Source of the DNA: Mugil cephalus
Taxonomy: Eukaryota > Chordata > Actinopteri > Mugiliformes > Mugilidae
Direction: 5' to 3'
NCBI RefSeq assembly: GCF_022458985.1
Contig: NC_061772.1
Span: forward strand, 10,406,001 to 10,470,000
Length of the DNA stretch: 64,000 bases
Shown here in pieces: positions 1 through 14,137 of this stretch. The notes under the pieces are model-generated. The model was not told where the DNA came from. It saw nothing but the letters and a program-made list of their open reading frames with translations, and did not search any database. The first letter of the stretch is position 1; each line of letters opens with the position of its first letter. The translations under genes were made by a program, and so were the position numbers.

Positions 1-976
1 AAGAAATGAATTATGCAGTTAAGAAAAACAAATGGCCTCAAATAATTACAGCAGCACGAGGTTTTCCCTACGCTGAGAAACGTCCAGCAGCAGTAAGACC
101 CGCGTGTTCTACAAGTGCTACTCAGGTTTTACCTTCACACACTAGCGATGTTGTTTAACAATTTCAACATGCGCCTCAAAACTTGAGCCAAGGAATGTGT
201 GGATTGACGTACGAGGCGGAACAACATGAACATATGGCACGGTGCCTCCGCTCCTGCTACGCTGCCTAATGAAAAGCACACAAACATGGCTGTCAGAAGC
301 CAAAAACTTGTAAACTGTGATTCAACTTTCAGCCTGGGTGAACAAAACAGGCTCTTCCATCTGATTTCACTCTTTCATTCTGTCACTCTCTCAGCCGCCC
401 ATTCCTTTTTGCCCTCCTCTCTTAATTTGTTTTGCTTCCCTATCTCCCTCTCGCACGCTCTCCCTTTGTCTCTCAAACACCTTTTCCCACAAACTCAAGT
501 CCAGACTTTTCTCCCTCGCTTGCTTTCAATTAGGCCTCTTGTCCGTTCCTTATCACCTGGCCTTAATTCCTCATTCTCTCCCTTCATCCTTTCAGTTCTA
601 GGTTCCTTTTTAATTTTCCCCATTTGATTTTGCCGTGTTTGCTGGCACCACTCCTTTCTCTCATCTCTTCGCCTCATTATCTCCTTCTTCTCCTCATCTG
701 TCAGTCTATCTCCCACCCCCCTCTTTGTTTTTATTCCTCCGTGCTTCTGTCCACCCTCCTGTCTTGATTTACTATGTGCACATCATTGTTCTCTCATCCA
801 ACTTTGGTTAATTCTCTGCTGAGTAAGTTTGGTTTTCTAAATCAAAAGCAAGCAACACCCCCAAAAAAAGAAACCTAACCTAAACCCTAACCTCATGTGT
901 GACACTCTAGTGACATTTCATCTCTCACTTCGCCAATATTTGACACCAAAAACTCAAAAGTAAAGTGGGTAAGGAC

Positions 977-1042
977 GAATGGATGGATGGATGGACGAAT
1001 GGATGGATGGATGGATGGATGGATGGATGGATGGATGGATGG
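977..1042. repeat. (ATGG)n microsatellite
   Basis: Imperfect GGAT/ATGG tetranucleotide array interrupted by GACGA. Confidence 0.9.
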
Positions 1043-2766
1043 ACGGCTAACCAAACTCGAATGTTACATTCACACTCAGTACATTTTCAGTGGAAGTTGA
1101 CGAGATGTGCAACAAATCAACTGATATAAACACGACATGGTTCAAGCATTTTTTTGTTGCTCCACTATTTAGATTCAGAAAACTTTATGTGACCCCTGAT
1201 GGACAATTTAAGGCGTGTGAGCAGCATGACATGCAAGACAAGACACTTTTAAAGAACATAAAATAGAACAATACACCATACGGACAAAACCTGAGCTGTA
1301 AAGGTGAAACTTTCCAAAGTGTCTGCTTAACCTGTTTGAAACAACTCCATCGGTAACATCATCAAATGCAACTTGGTGAAAATGACTCGATGTGAACGCA
1401 CTGGGCTCTAAAAATGCATTCGTTGATTTATATCAGTAAAATGCATTTAATGTGGAGTCTGTTAAATGTAGAGCCAACAATATTACATATTTTGTTGCTG
1501 TGTATGTGCTACCTGCTAAAACTCTAACAATTCACGTAGACACCAAAAGGAAATATGACAGAACACATATTTCAAGAGGGTTATAAAATCTAAACATTGT
1601 ATATTTCGCACTGAGGCTGGAATGGATTCATCCCTAAAAAATAAGCTCTGCAGGATTTTTTTGCAGCATTTACCAGTTTTCAGATGTGAGAAAAAAAAAA
1701 ACCCTTGAGTGACACAATCTGCAGGATGTCTATCAGGTCTGAATGCTGCAGGTGGGGACGGACATGGTAAATCCCATCTGCACTATTTTTACACCTGCTC
1801 TCCTCCCTGAATCAGTACATGCCCGTACAAGCAGCCGTGTCAGAACGCATCATTTCCACACCTGAGAAACTGATACACTCTGCCCCACTGGGACTTCTCT
1901 GGAGTCTTCATTGAATATTGCAATTATTTGCTCCTGCCGTGGATTTCTCCAAGTGGAATAATCTTGTAATCAGTGCACCTTCATGTCGACATAAAAACAG
2001 GCCGGGAGAAATGAGGTCCTGTGGTTTGAGCAGCGCAGCAGTTTTGAAGTGTCGGCAGTGTTGCAGTGTGCATTTATAGCAGCTCAAAGAATGCTAGCAG
2101 GCTTTCCAGTCTACGCTCGCAGCTTTGATCTGTCCATGTGATTTCTGCATTTTAGCACAGTGACATTCAGCTCAAATAAGAAATTAAAAAGAAATAACAA
2201 CAAAAAACAAACAAAAAAAAGGAACTCTATCAGAGCTCCGTTGTTGGGGGAAAAAAAGAGTGTGACACAAAAGGTAGGATGTAAAAAGATGTAAAAATGA
2301 GCTTTACTTCCAAGGATACAGGAACCAGTAGATAATCTCAAGTACAGGAAGTGAAAGACAAGGACTATGATGTATAATAGTGCTGGGGACATGTTATGTT
2401 ACCCTCTAATGGTATGAAAGAGCTTTGAGTACAGAAAATAAAGGAAGTGACAGAGTGTGAGTGAGCGGACAGTGATCAGACTGAGAGAGACTCAATGTCA
2501 GGGCTGAACATCTTTAATAAAACACGTTAAATTAATTAATACTTTTAATAACAAAATGGGATGAGAAACATTTCTTTCCAAAGGGCTATGATATTGTAAA
2601 ATTTTAACTCAAATCAAGGTCTACTGACCTCCACAATAAGAAGAGCTGACCTTCTGCAGTTTTACAACATTAACACCTGCCAACCCAATTAATGCAGGTA
2701 AATTTCAGCAGTGGGGGGTAACACAGCGCCTCCCACTGGCCATTTTGGCAGGGTGGATTTTATAGA

Positions 2767-2768
<2 letters not shown>

Positions 2769-2795
<27 letters not shown>
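2769..2795. repeat. Poly(T) run of 27
   Basis: Uninterrupted T tract; no retrotransposon body was recognised beside it. Confidence 0.9.
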
Positions 2796-2800
<5 letters not shown>

Positions 2801-5021
2801 GTAATTTAAAAAACGGCATCTGAAACAATAAAAGAAATGCGAAGCGTGCAACACCACACCTCCCATGAACGACGTCACCGTCGCCGGGCGTCCTCTGGGG
2901 AGAACACGGCTGTGAAGCGGTGGAGCGATAATCTGGGGGCATGTTGAAGGTGTCAGAAAACCCGGGGAGGAGACAAAGAAAAGAAAAGATGAAGATGAAA
3001 TGCAGGATGCGGACACAAACAGAAAAAAAAGGCTGTTTGACGAAAATTAGAAGACGGCTCTCTTGGACACTCGATCGTGATTCAGTCAATCGCCAATATT
3101 CAGAGGTGATTGTTCCTCAGTGGCCACTGCTGCCCCTGGCAACCAGCAACACCCAACGCTAACTGACTTAATAACTAGGAAATTGGAGTATTTTCTTAAT
3201 ATAACTTTTCATTTATTTGAAGAGGACAAAACAATGGATACATGACTGAAGAATAACATGTCCCCGGTAAAGAAGAAGAAAAGAAAAATAAAACAGCGCA
3301 GAACGGGAAGAGAAGCGAAAATAACTGGGAATTTAATTGTACACAAATAAAATCTCTTTGAACCATTATTTTATGTCACATTATTGAATGATTTATTTGT
3401 AAGCCATGTTCTAAACTGGCTTTTAATATGTGATAAAAACCACACTTTTTATTACTATATTCTGCAAATTTTGTATAAAAAGAACTTTTTACTTGATAAT
3501 CACCTGCATTTCTTGATATGTACAAGGGTCACTTACATTTAAAAAGTTTGTAAATCTTTTTATTTTTGCAGATATTTTTGGGGCCTGGTTCACCTGTATT
3601 GGGTAGGGACAGCTGAAGACAGACAGGAATGAGGTGAGAGAGAGGGGAGCAACATGCAGCAAAGGGCCGTGAGCAGGAATCAAAGCCCATACAGCCTCAG
3701 CACATGTCGTCCAGTTCAAGTAAACTTCAGCGCGCTGTAGTCAGCTTTAATCACATTAAGCATAATTTCCCAACAGCAAAATTACAGCTAGTGAAAATGT
3801 GGTGAGATATAATTCCATCTGAACACTAGACTTTCACAGTCGTCATGTTGTGTTAACATCAAAGGAAAATTACTTCCATTAACCTTCTACACATACAATG
3901 TGTTGGGAATCATTAATTATGAATAATAAATAATTATTTAATCTGCTGGAGCTGTTTCGAGCTGAATCTCTGATTGTGAAACATTTGCGTCAGAAAGTCC
4001 GAAAACGTTAATTAAAATTACTGCATGAATATCCTATTCGAGTCCATCACAAGAGCTGGAATATAACGATCCAAATGTTTCAGAAACTCACTTCAGCGCA
4101 CGATGGGAACAAAAACCTCAATTGAAACTCAAAGACGGAAAGAAAACCGGAAAGACAAACAGAAAATAAAGGTGAGCGCGCAGGAGAACAAAGCACAACA
4201 GAGCAGTTGATGCCATCTGTCTTGCTGTCCTTCATTACAGCTGTTGCACCGTTGCATACAAACACTCACGCTCTGTGAGCACCACCAGCGTCTCTCTGTG
4301 CAGGACACCAACAATATTTGAAAGTGATTCTGTCCTGAGGCTGTGGACTGTGTCACTCGGAGGCAGGATGGAATTGCAAATGACAGCGAGGCAGACTGGG
4401 GCCGCACTCTGATTTTGATTATGACAAGATCAGTAAAGTTCACAGACACTGCGCACACAGTCATATGACATTTAGAGGACCCTTTGATAGAAAGACGCCC
4501 AGGTGACACACACTGTGCGTAACGGCCAACACACTGTTGTACTTTTAATGTACCTTGGTGGAAAAATGTAAATCTGCTTTTAATCATCTGGAACATAAAG
4601 GTCGCACTCGTCGCCTATTAGTTGATCACTATTGACAACCCTGAATACGTTCTCATGTAATAACACTGCCTTAAATGCTCCTTGGTGCAACACAACATAA
4701 TTCAGAAGTACAACAAACCACAGCCTCAGTAATTGTACACATACGCTGAATATCACAGCCCTCGTGAAGGTAAGATTTAGGGCCGGGCTTTTATATCAGA
4801 ATGCATTCGTTTTTACTAGTGTACATAATGAACTGGACAGTACATCAGCAGAGCATCTTTAATCAGTTACAGCTGAATCAGAGCACAACTCAGGACTAAA
4901 AGCGAGAATGCGTTTTTCTTCTGACTTTAGGGCCCCTGTGTTGATTTTAAAATGTATTGTTACTCGTCTTTAAAGTGCTCTGAGGTCTCGTTCCAGCCTT
5001 TTATCTGACATGACTACAATG

Positions 5022-6117
5022 TACACTATATTGCCAAAAGGATTCACCCTCCTGCTTTTACACGCATATGAACGTAAGTGATGTCTCATTCGTAATCCAT
5101 AAGGTTAAATATGATGTCAGCCCATCCTTTGCAGCTACAATAGCTTCAACGGTTCTGGGAAGGCTTTTATGGGAATTCGTGACCGTTCTTCCAGAAGCAT
5201 ATGTGTGAGGTCAGACACTGATGTTGGACGAGAAGGCCTGGCTCACAGTCTTCGCTCTAATTCATCCCGGGGGTGTTGCGTTGGGTTGAGGTCTGTGCAG
5301 GCCAGTCGAGTTCTTCCACGCCAACTCACTCATCCATGTCTTTGTGGACCTTGCTTTGTGCTCTGGTGCACAGTCATGTTGGAACAGGAAAGGTTCATCC
5401 CCAAACTGTTCCCACAATGTTGTCTCTTTGTATGGTGATGCATTCAGGGTTCCTTTCACTGGAACTTTGAACCCCACACCATAATCCTCCCTCCACCAAA
5501 CTTCACCCTTGGCATGATGCAGTCAGACAAGTACAGTTCACCTGGAAAACGCTAAACCCAGCTTGGTCCATCAGATTTCCAGATGTTGGTCACTCCAGAG
5601 AAGGCGTCTCCACCACCCTAAAATCCAGTGACGGTGCTTTACACCACTGCATCCAACGCTTTGCATTGCACTTGGTGATGTTTGGCTTGGATGCAGCTGC
5701 TTTGCCATGGAAACCCATTCCATGAAGCTCTCTATGCACCGAGTTAATCTGCAGCCACATGAAGTTTGGACGTCTGTAGCGATTTACTCTGCAGAAAGTT
5801 GGCTTCACGGCTGAGTTGCTGTTGTTCCCAATCGCTTCCCTTTGTTATAAACCACTGACAGCTGACTGTGGAGCATTTGGTAGCGAGGAAATTTCACGAC
5901 TGGACTTGTTGCACAGGTGGCATCCTATCATCCTATCACAGAACCACGCTGGAATTGACTGAGCGCCTGAGAGCGACCCATTCTTTCACAAATGTTCGTA
6001 GATGCAGTCTGCACATCTAAGTGCTTGGTTCTATACAACTGTGGCCATGGAAGTGATTGGGACGCCTGAATAGAGTTATTTGAATGGGTGAGCGTATACT
6101 TTTGGAAATATAGTGTA
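5022..6117 (-). mobile_element. Degenerate Tc1/mariner-type DNA transposon
   Basis: A 1.1-kb element with near-complementary ends: TACACTATATTGCCAAAAG on the left and its imperfect inverse at 6099-6117, flanked by TA. The minus strand encodes broken transposase, with a recognisable LFQHDCAPEHKARS catalytic-domain piece, interrupted by frameshifts and stops. It is an inactive fossil of a Tc1-like family widespread in teleosts. Confidence 0.85.
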
Positions 6118-7629
6118 TGAGTCATGGAAGTAATTTAGTTGCCCTGAAGTGCCTGACAGAAACTGTGCTTTGAGCTGTTGAAACAGTTAGTAAAACTAAA
6201 CCCACCCTTTTTATTTTATTGGATTTCATATTTTTTGTATATTTCATTTTCTCTATTCTATTGTTCACATCAGCCATTGTTGTATTATTACCTACAAATC
6301 CCTCAGAATTGCACCACATACCAACATGCAAATAAAATGTGATACACACTAGTGGCATGTTAATAAGTCATATAGCATATATTGCATTGCCCTCTTTCAG
6401 CGGGAACATCAAAGTCAGTCCAGCTTGCAATCTCCTGTCCACTGAGGGCGTCCAACAGAGCAGATTGAGTTCACATCTCCCCATGTCCATGGCCTGTAGC
6501 AAGTGCCTGTAGTGCCTGTAGCAAGTGCCTTACCCTCAAATTGCATCCCAGGCACTACGCAAGTGGCAGCCGGCTGCTCCGAGTGAACACACTATGGATG
6601 AGTCAACTGCAGAGAAAGAATTTCCCCGAGCAGGATCAATAGACGGATCATTTTCTGCTTATTTTATTAATAATGCACGTTAAAGGACCGAAACAGTAAT
6701 TTATGAGTTGCTTCTGTTGAATCTTACCTAGAGCAGAAATGAAGTTTGATTTGTTGCCTGTCACTTCACAGAATTGATGTCAAAATGTTGTAGAGTCAGC
6801 AAAGTATTGACAAGAATGACAGGTTAGTTTGATGACAAGAGAAGTGCTGGCTGTGCAATAAAGAAGCCATGAGGTGTAATCCTTAAGTAAATGTACCAAG
6901 TGAATCTCATTGTTATGCTGCACTATACTGCCAAGTGTTCTTTAAGGACACGCGTAGCTTCCATCTCTTTCTTTTCATTATTTCATCACCTAGGAGGAAG
7001 TCATTTATTTAATTTTAAACATTTGTTTTGTGTTTCCCTCCTGAATTAAATGTCCTCTGTTAAATGAAACTGAAACAAATAAAAGCTCTCCGTCTCTATG
7101 ACTGTCTCTCTCTCCAAGCACTCTTGAAATTCCCTTTTGCTTCATCAGAGAAGAAAAATATCAGCTGTCCAGCCCAGCATTCTTTTCATTTGATGGCAGA
7201 ATATTTTGTCCGGAGAAAGTCAGCCCGTAATGCTATTAACTTTTGTATTTTTTGCAGAAAAAAAAAAAAACAACCTAATCAAATACACTTGTAAAAGAAA
7301 ACACCAACCTACCTCAAATAATCCATTTCTTTAACTTGTAACAAAAAGTCGGTACAACAGCATAGTAGTGTTGGTTTAATCAAAGGTATTGATTTTCAGA
7401 AAAAAATTGGTGTGTTTCAGAAACACAACATACACAACTCAGAACTTGCCCTATTAAGGTTTCACAAATACTTTCCGGTACAGAATAAAATTAGGTTTAA
7501 CATCCAAACTTACAATACACAAACTTACAATGCACAATACACTGATACACGGTTTAAACGTGGGTGTTTAGTTCATGGTGACTAATCCATGACACGATAA
7601 ATGTATTTGATCCATCAATCTGTTTCAAT

Positions 7630-8005
7630 CATAGACTGTATACATTTCTTAATTTCTTAATATTTTACAACTCTTATAGTCCCACAGGTCTGCTTTACAG
7701 AGCAGTTGCCGTGGCAACTGGTGTTTGCCATTATGTCACATCCTGTTTCTATAGCGTGAAGGAACTGACTTAAACTAAACTTATCCAGAAAATTGACACT
7801 TGAACATGCACCAACGTTATATTAACGGACTAAAATGAAAAATACATTTTTTTACGTGCATTTTAGTGTTTTAATTTGGCCCAAGTCCCATCCGCTACCA
7901 TGGAGCAGGTTATGACCTATACTGCAGTCAGTCAGCAGGGGGAGCTCTACTCACTTTGGCTTCACTTAGAGGAGCAGTTCCACCATCCCCATTTATACTG
8001 TCTGC
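7630..8005. mobile_element. MITE-like dispersed fish repeat
   Basis: Starts near CATAGACTGTATACAT and ends near ATTTATACTGTCTGCGG, which are roughly inverted. The inner block (CTATACTGCAGTCAGTCAGC, then a CAGGGGGAGC-like block) is a pattern recalled from many fish genomes. No coding potential. Confidence 0.5.
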
Positions 8006-8179
8006 GGTTTCAACTGATACAGAGCTAAAATACAGAGCGTTGTTGGCAACAAATTCAACTGCACCGTACTCAGATGATGTGTATGACTAATTTAGCCGAA
8101 ATCCAATGAATTTAAAGGAGGCTAAATGTGGTTCTGCTACATAACCTGCCTATGCTGGATGAGAATTTTGAACACCACT

Positions 8180-8360
8180 GTACATAATATCTGTATATTT
8201 CACAGTCATATTTATATTTATATTCATATTCCATTCCCCTCTCATTTTTTTTCCCTACTGTTTTTACTGTTTATATTGGGCGTCTCACAGAGCTGAAACA
8301 AAATCTTGTTCCACTGTACACCCTGTGTTCTGCAATAAAAATAAATACTCTATTCTACAC
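8180..8360 (+). repeat. Possible LINE/SINE 3' tail
   Basis: TTTACTGTTTATATTGGGCG, then ATCTTGTTCCACTGTACACC, then AATAAAAATAAATACTCTAT resembles the 3' tail of a teleost non-LTR element. Identification is by recall of the tail only. Confidence 0.4.
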
Positions 8361-11300
8361 AGTACATCCTCCACACAGCTCTGCTACACCACTGTAATAT
8401 ACACGTGGCCTGTGTCGCTGAAGGTGATCTCATGGATAATTTACTCGCAGGTCTGAATAATGGCCTAGACGGGTCTGGAGTCAATAATGACGGGTCACAG
8501 GTGACCGTCTTAAAGTGCATCTCTCTCTCCCTAACAAAATGGTTCTATCACTGACCTGCTAATCCTGAGCAGATTGGCTCACAGTGTCATGCTCAAGGAC
8601 ACTACCACACCTTGCAGTAGAACCATCAAACCTGCTATTATCGAAGGGCCGACTGTACCACCAGCCTGACTGGAACTTTGTGGCAATGTCCTTGTCAGCC
8701 TCACAAATCTAGTTCATCTTGTTCATGAAGTACGTCTCACAACAGTTACATATTCATTCACACAATACAGTACAGGATTCAGATAACTATTGGACGTCTC
8801 TGTCTATACCAAATTAACAGGAAGATGCTAATCCTGCTAAAACACTGTCTGACTGGTAGAAAAATACTCGTGTCATTTGGAGCCACTGCAGATGTGGAAT
8901 AACAGGGTCAGTTTCCTGCTCTGGTTAAGAGCCTATCTTGTGATTAAAAGATGATTTATAGTCTCTCGGGGAATTAGGCTTCTCTCTTAACTGTGAAATC
9001 ATATCACAGATGGGGAAAATGCTCTCCAGCGTGCCACCGAGCCACCGAGGAATTCAACTGTGTATTTTGGGCTTTGGTCAAGAAGGGGAGTTACAAAACA
9101 GTACATCTGGATATTTCAGGGCAACAGAAGGTGTGGAGTTTCTCGACGGCACGTTATTTTATTTTCAGCATATTCTCTGGCAGTTTGCCAGCAAATTAAA
9201 AAGATCCCAGAAAAACAGGATCGTTGTACGGTCTATTATAAAGCAGAGCTGCAATTAATTCAATATTCGGAAATGTAATCAGATTTTGTTATTGACATGC
9301 GCTGGCTGACTCCTATTATAAGTTTAAATTAATCGTTCAAACACAGACCAAACTAATGTTAGAATAAAAATTAGTTTTGGAATAAGATGCAACACACACA
9401 CAATGCCTGTTGAATCAACAACATGCAACTGGGCTCGATTCAAATTTGTTAACTTCAAAAAGTCTCATCATTTGTACGACATAAGATGTTAAATTAGTAG
9501 CCAGTTTTTCTCTTTATTCCATCAGTAATTGGATTTGGAGGGTGATAAAATGATACTTTCAGCACATACATGCAACGTAGCGCTCTTGAGATTTCTCCCA
9601 CCAGTCTCCTCTCTGTGGGACCACGTCGTGCCAATCCGTGTATAAAAATCGTTCTTTCTGTAATCTTGTGGCATGTAATTTTACTCCCCAGCCCGCAACC
9701 TAAAATTAAATAAATTGCACAGAAAATAGCTTTCCATAATGAAGATGTCACAGAACCTTTTGATTGCTATTCAATCACCAGGATTGTGCCAATTGCATTC
9801 TGTCAATCCGCCAACCTTTTTAAACTCCTCATGCGGGATTTTTATGCATCTCCAGTCTAACAAGTGTCATTGTAAGTCCTGAAAAGCCACGCCACATAAA
9901 AAGGTGTTTCTTTTCTAAAAGCAGCCTTCCCTGATCCTCATTTTGTGTCAGACAACGTAACGGTCACATTGGCAGAAAGTAGTTATCGACGTTTCGGAGC
10001 ATTTACCCTGGCACCGTTCTGGCTTTTTGCAGTTTCCGCTGACAAAACCTTATTTGTTCCTATAGCAATAAGTCTCTATATAGTTGCTCTGAAATTGTTT
10101 GGTAGACTTCAGACATTAAACCTCACAAGGCTTCCAGTGTTGTCGCCGAGGTTTACAGCTTTAAGGGTGTGGTGTAAATAAGATAAACAACATAAGCCTG
10201 TTTAGTTTGTTTAATAAAAGAACAAGGTATAGACCTGTTCTTTACAGAAGGTAACCTTAAATCACTTCTGTTGTGTTCTGGAGCTACACAGAAAATAAAG
10301 GCGGCGGGCAACCACGTGGTGGGTTACACAAACACTGGGCAATTATCAGCATAAAACACACAGTTTGTAGTCCAGTTTTAAACGAGTTCGTGTGTTGGGC
10401 CTTTACCTCAACTGATTCTGACCTAAATATATTCTTTCAGCACAATCAGAGCAAATCGCTGCCCTCAGGCCTTCACAAAGCTCTTGCTGTGCATAATTTT
10501 CAAAAACTGTTTCTGTTTGGATTTATTTTTCTTTAATGTGCCGATCAGCAATACCCCCTTACACGTTCGCCCTGCTCAGCGGCAGCACAATCTTCTCTGC
10601 CTTTTGAACATATCTGCTGAAACGGTTGGAAGCAAAATGTTTTACACAAGAACGCATTAATGGTTGTTTCAAAGCTGTAATTTTTGACTACTAGAGGGAA
10701 GAAAATACAACAAGGCCTGTTTTCTTTCTCTTATCTACTCTGTACCAAATTATTGCTTGATATCATTTACTAGTTACGTCAAGCAGAAACGGAGCGTTTT
10801 AGCCTCGGTTTGGTCTACTGACTGCAGGGCGAACTATCTTGGTCCCCTGGGCTTGGAGGATGCGTAACTTTTTTCCCCATTTACTGCAGCTTTCCTCCGC
10901 TCCATTCTGGACGGCTAGTGTACAATCAGCTAGTGCGTGCGAACAGCTGCTCACACTCTCACTGTACATAAGGGCCACTTAACCATACACAGCAGAAACA
11001 ATCCACTTAAAGTGGCTTTTAGCTACTGCGGGATGGGCGCTGGCATTAGCCGTTCAAAAAAACATTCATTTTAAAAGAGACGGTTTGGATGTTCAAATTT
11101 AGGTGAAATTAAATAAACAGGCATTACTGAACCATTGAATATTCCCCAGTCAATCTAGAGAGTTTAGAACCAAACAAATTCCATTCATTCATCCCTTGTC
11201 ATTACACATCCACTTAGGAGCCAATAAACAGAAGAGTCAACATGGCCCCTCCACGTGCGTCTACAGCAGGTAACTATCCTCGACACACAGTCCTTATGGC

Positions 11301-11785
11301 TGCTCATTATTGTTTGGCACCGGAGATGTCAGTGTGTCCAAATCCGAAACGAGTGCCTTGTTACTGACCTTTCTGTAGATCTGAGAGGCATCAGCTGTGA
11401 ATAGCAGTAACAATGCCCTCTGTGACATCACTACATTTCACAGATCATGAAGCAGCACTGTTGAGCCGAGATCACAGCTACGGACAAACGACAGCGCGCG
11501 CCAAGCTCACCTCAGACACAACTTCTTGTCGTCTGTTAGCGACGCCGGCCTCCTTCATGTGAACAGTTGAGAGTGTTTTTATGTTACTCCACCGCATTCG
11601 ACCAATAAAATCTGGGTCTCGGGAGTTGTGTTGTGTTATTATTGTGGGGCCGCTCTCACACTCAGCTACCTGCAGGTGGGGGGAGATGCCACCACCATGT
11701 TGACCATATGGTCAGCTTATTATGCACTGCCAAAGCATCTTAATGAGAGCCCACAAAGTGACAGAGGCATTCCTCTGAGCCCGCA

Positions 11786-11862
11786 CCGCGCACACACACA
11801 CACTGCCACGCAGACACACCGCGCACACACACACACACACTGCCACGCAGACACACCGCGCA

Positions 11863-11898
<36 letters not shown>

Positions 11899-11940
11899 CA
11901 CGCAGACACGCGGCTTCATGCGTGCACACACACACAAAAC
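11786..11940. repeat. CA-rich minisatellite with CTGCCACGCAGACAC units
   Basis: Three copies of a unit containing CACTGCCACGCAGACAC are separated by CA dinucleotide runs of different length, making a compound array. Confidence 0.85.
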
Positions 11941-12169
11941 GCACGCACGAAGGTGAAACTGATGTGGACAAATTGTTTGTGTAGACAAACAAAAGCTCTT
12001 GCGCACAGTCCATCGCTTTCCACACACACACACACTCACACGCACACACAACTGAAAACTGGGAAAAATCATTCAGGCATAGGTGGCTAAAATCAAAGCA
12101 CTGCACTGACACCCAGTGGTAACAGCCAAACACCAACTAACTAACTAACAACAACACATGAAATGATGA

Positions 12170-13190
12170 AAGCTTTGAGTTGCTTTTGTGTTGTACTATT
12201 TTCAATGATTTTAGCAAACAGATACAAATATAGATACAAATATAGACAGTTGTGTAATGCCCTGAAGAATAGCATACGGCCTTTAAAACATACGGCCTTT
12301 TCTCCCTTTCACGTTGAAATACAGGAAGATTTTCGATGGTGGACGCTACTGCTCTTGTCGCTTATAGCTCGAGTACATACTGTTAAGATGAAGATCCTCC
12401 CCAAGCTATCACATCTTTTTCAATGTATTCCTGTTTTTCTTCCTCATTCCTTTTTTAGTAAACTGGATAGTTTAATCTCAATCTCCCAGCAGCTTCACCC
12501 CTTGACCCCTTGTCATCTCCTCTCCCGCCTGCTAAAAGTACGGTATCACGTTTATATAACCTTATTCTCTCGCTGCATCCAGTTTCTCTAACCCAGCTAA
12601 GAACTCAATGGGAAGATTAGGAGTTCATTCCTCATCTATCTGTGAAGACATGGTCTGACCCAGCATAAAATTCTGCACCGAGAGCATTCGACCAAAGTCA
12701 GGCTGTCCAACATTCATGATGATGTTGATCACATATGTGACAGATGTCGTCACCTGCTTCCTATATATTCATATGCTGTGGTCTTGCCCCTCATTTCACA
12801 GCTATTGGCTGAGTGTCTTTAACTCCACATCAATATGTATTGCAACTCCATTTGAACCTGCACTGTTTAGGGTTTCGGCCCAACGTCTAATACTAATGAG
12901 ATGGAAGTCACCCCCCACCCACTCTTCCTGGATCAAAGATATACTCAATTTTATGAAAGTGGAGAAAATAAGATGTGCAATAAACGGTTCGGATGCTAAA
13001 TTTGATAAAACTTGGGGTTCTTTCTTTGCACATGTGAACGGTTTGGTGTTCCCTATTATACCATGTCTCTATATCATTTTTGGTTATTTGTTTGCACTTG
13101 GACACCCTGAGCATATAAACATAAATCAGTACACAAAACTACACCGGGCATCTTGGAGAAATATGTAATGATGGCATTAAACCAACTGAC
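12170..13190 (+). mobile_element. Truncated L1/Tx1-type LINE, ORF2 3' part, with frameshifts
   Basis: Two open frames resemble the reverse-transcriptase C-terminal region of fish L1-like elements: ARVHTVKMKILPKLSHLFQC then IPVFLPHSFFSKLD (12,360-12,480), and the downstream IHMLWSCPSFHSYW then LILMRWKSPPTHSSWIKDIL with MKVEKIR (12,760-12,980). Frameshifts separate the pieces and the 5' part is missing, as expected for a dead, 5'-truncated insertion. Confidence 0.7.
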
Positions 13191-13362
13191 CTCGGACACC
13201 AACAAAAGCAGACCTTCCATGCAGCCTATATCTTCAACAAACAACACGTAGATAATTGTTGGCCTCAGTTAATTTAAACATGTTGAAACTGAGCAAGAGA
13301 TAGAGTGTGTTTGACCTATAAGCTGTTATGTGAAGAAGTAAAAACGAGCTTGAACCCACATT

Positions 13363-13365
<3 letters not shown>

Positions 13366-13400
<35 letters not shown>
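13366..13400. repeat. (GT)n microsatellite
   Basis: Uninterrupted GT array of about 17 units upstream of the chitin synthase gene and next to duplicated segment A. Confidence 0.9.
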
Positions 13401-13401
<1 letters not shown>

Positions 13402-13469
13402 CTGCATGTCAGCATATACAACCCTTGCACCTTTTTATTGCCCCTCATAAAATGTGCATAGATAACTTG

Positions 13470-13695
13470 AAATTTTTCCCCACTGAAAGACTGGCGATAC
13501 TTCCTTAAACATATTTCCTTATACACTCAATAAAATAAATAAGTCGCTCACTGATTTTCACTAATATCCAAAAACCCTTCCTGGTCCACACGGCTGATGT
13601 AAAACAATCATCAACAGAGCGCACCAGACAGGAGGGAGCTGCACCTAACCGTATTCATGGTCGTCCCCTTTATGACATAACACAGAAGAACTGGT
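13470..13695 (+). repeat. Promoter-proximal duplicated segment, copy A
   Basis: About 220 bp upstream of the chitin synthase leader. Shared landmarks with copy B, in the same order, are CGATACTTCCTTAAAC, ATAAAATAA, AGGAGGGAGCTG against CGGAGGGAGCTG, GTATTC, and AACTGGTGA. Confidence 0.75.
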
Positions 13696-13919
13696 GAAAA
13701 AAGGACAGATGTCTTTCAGACACACTGGAAGACACCAACGGGGTCGGGTTCCAATCAACTATTGATTCTAGATTCTAGTCAAATCTTTTAAAAATTCATT
13801 CTTGTCATACAAGTGATTTGTATTGTTTGCACTGGTGATGTGGTATTTCACATCATTTCATCCTAAACTGGATAAGTGAGTGATATTTGAGTACAAATTT
13901 TTGTGAGTTGGAACTGAAC

Positions 13920-14137
13920 TGGACAAAGAGACACGGGAGATTACTGGAGACTTCAGAAGAAACATCTCATCATCTGGAGAATTATCCAAATATCAAGGTA
14001 TTGCTTCTCAGTTTTCTTCTTGAAGAAATTATTTTCCCTGTCCTATATGTGTCAAATTAATAAATTATTATAATTTAGCCAATTCAACTGAACAAAACAT
14101 GACTATTTTCAGGTCTGAGCTGGACTAGAGAAAGACG
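13920..14137 (+). promoter_or_regulatory. chs1: Probable spliced 5' leader of the chitin synthase gene
   Basis: A donor-like AAG/GTATTG lies at 13997/13998 and an acceptor-like TATTTTCAG at 14112, which would join a noncoding first exon to a second exon starting at 14113 with the ATG at 14138. The transcription start cannot be read from sequence, so the left edge is approximate. Confidence 0.45.

Larger units (their letters stand above)
1..5021. other. Intergenic or intronic DNA, no gene recognised
   Basis: Open frames here are short and lack start context, splice signals or any recognisable family. Only the ATGG microsatellite and the poly(T) run stand out. It could be an intron of a gene lying off the window. 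Confidence 0.6.
6118..12169. other. Gene-free stretch with scattered repeats
   Basis: Besides the MITE-like repeat, a retroelement-like tail and the CA minisatellite, I see no coding exon, RNA gene or repeat I can name. Confidence 0.55.

Noticed and set aside
226..716. Overlapping open frames on both strands
   Set aside because: Pyrimidine-rich low-complexity DNA; the translations are Ser/Leu/Pro-biased, with no family, splice or start signal.
8993..9278. Three overlapping plus-strand open frames
   Set aside because: All three frames are open by chance; none has a recognisable domain or exon boundary.
11628..12136. Open frames of 118, 138 and 110 codons across the CA array
   Set aside because: They are translations of CA/GT repeats (runs of His-Thr or Cys-Val), not genes.
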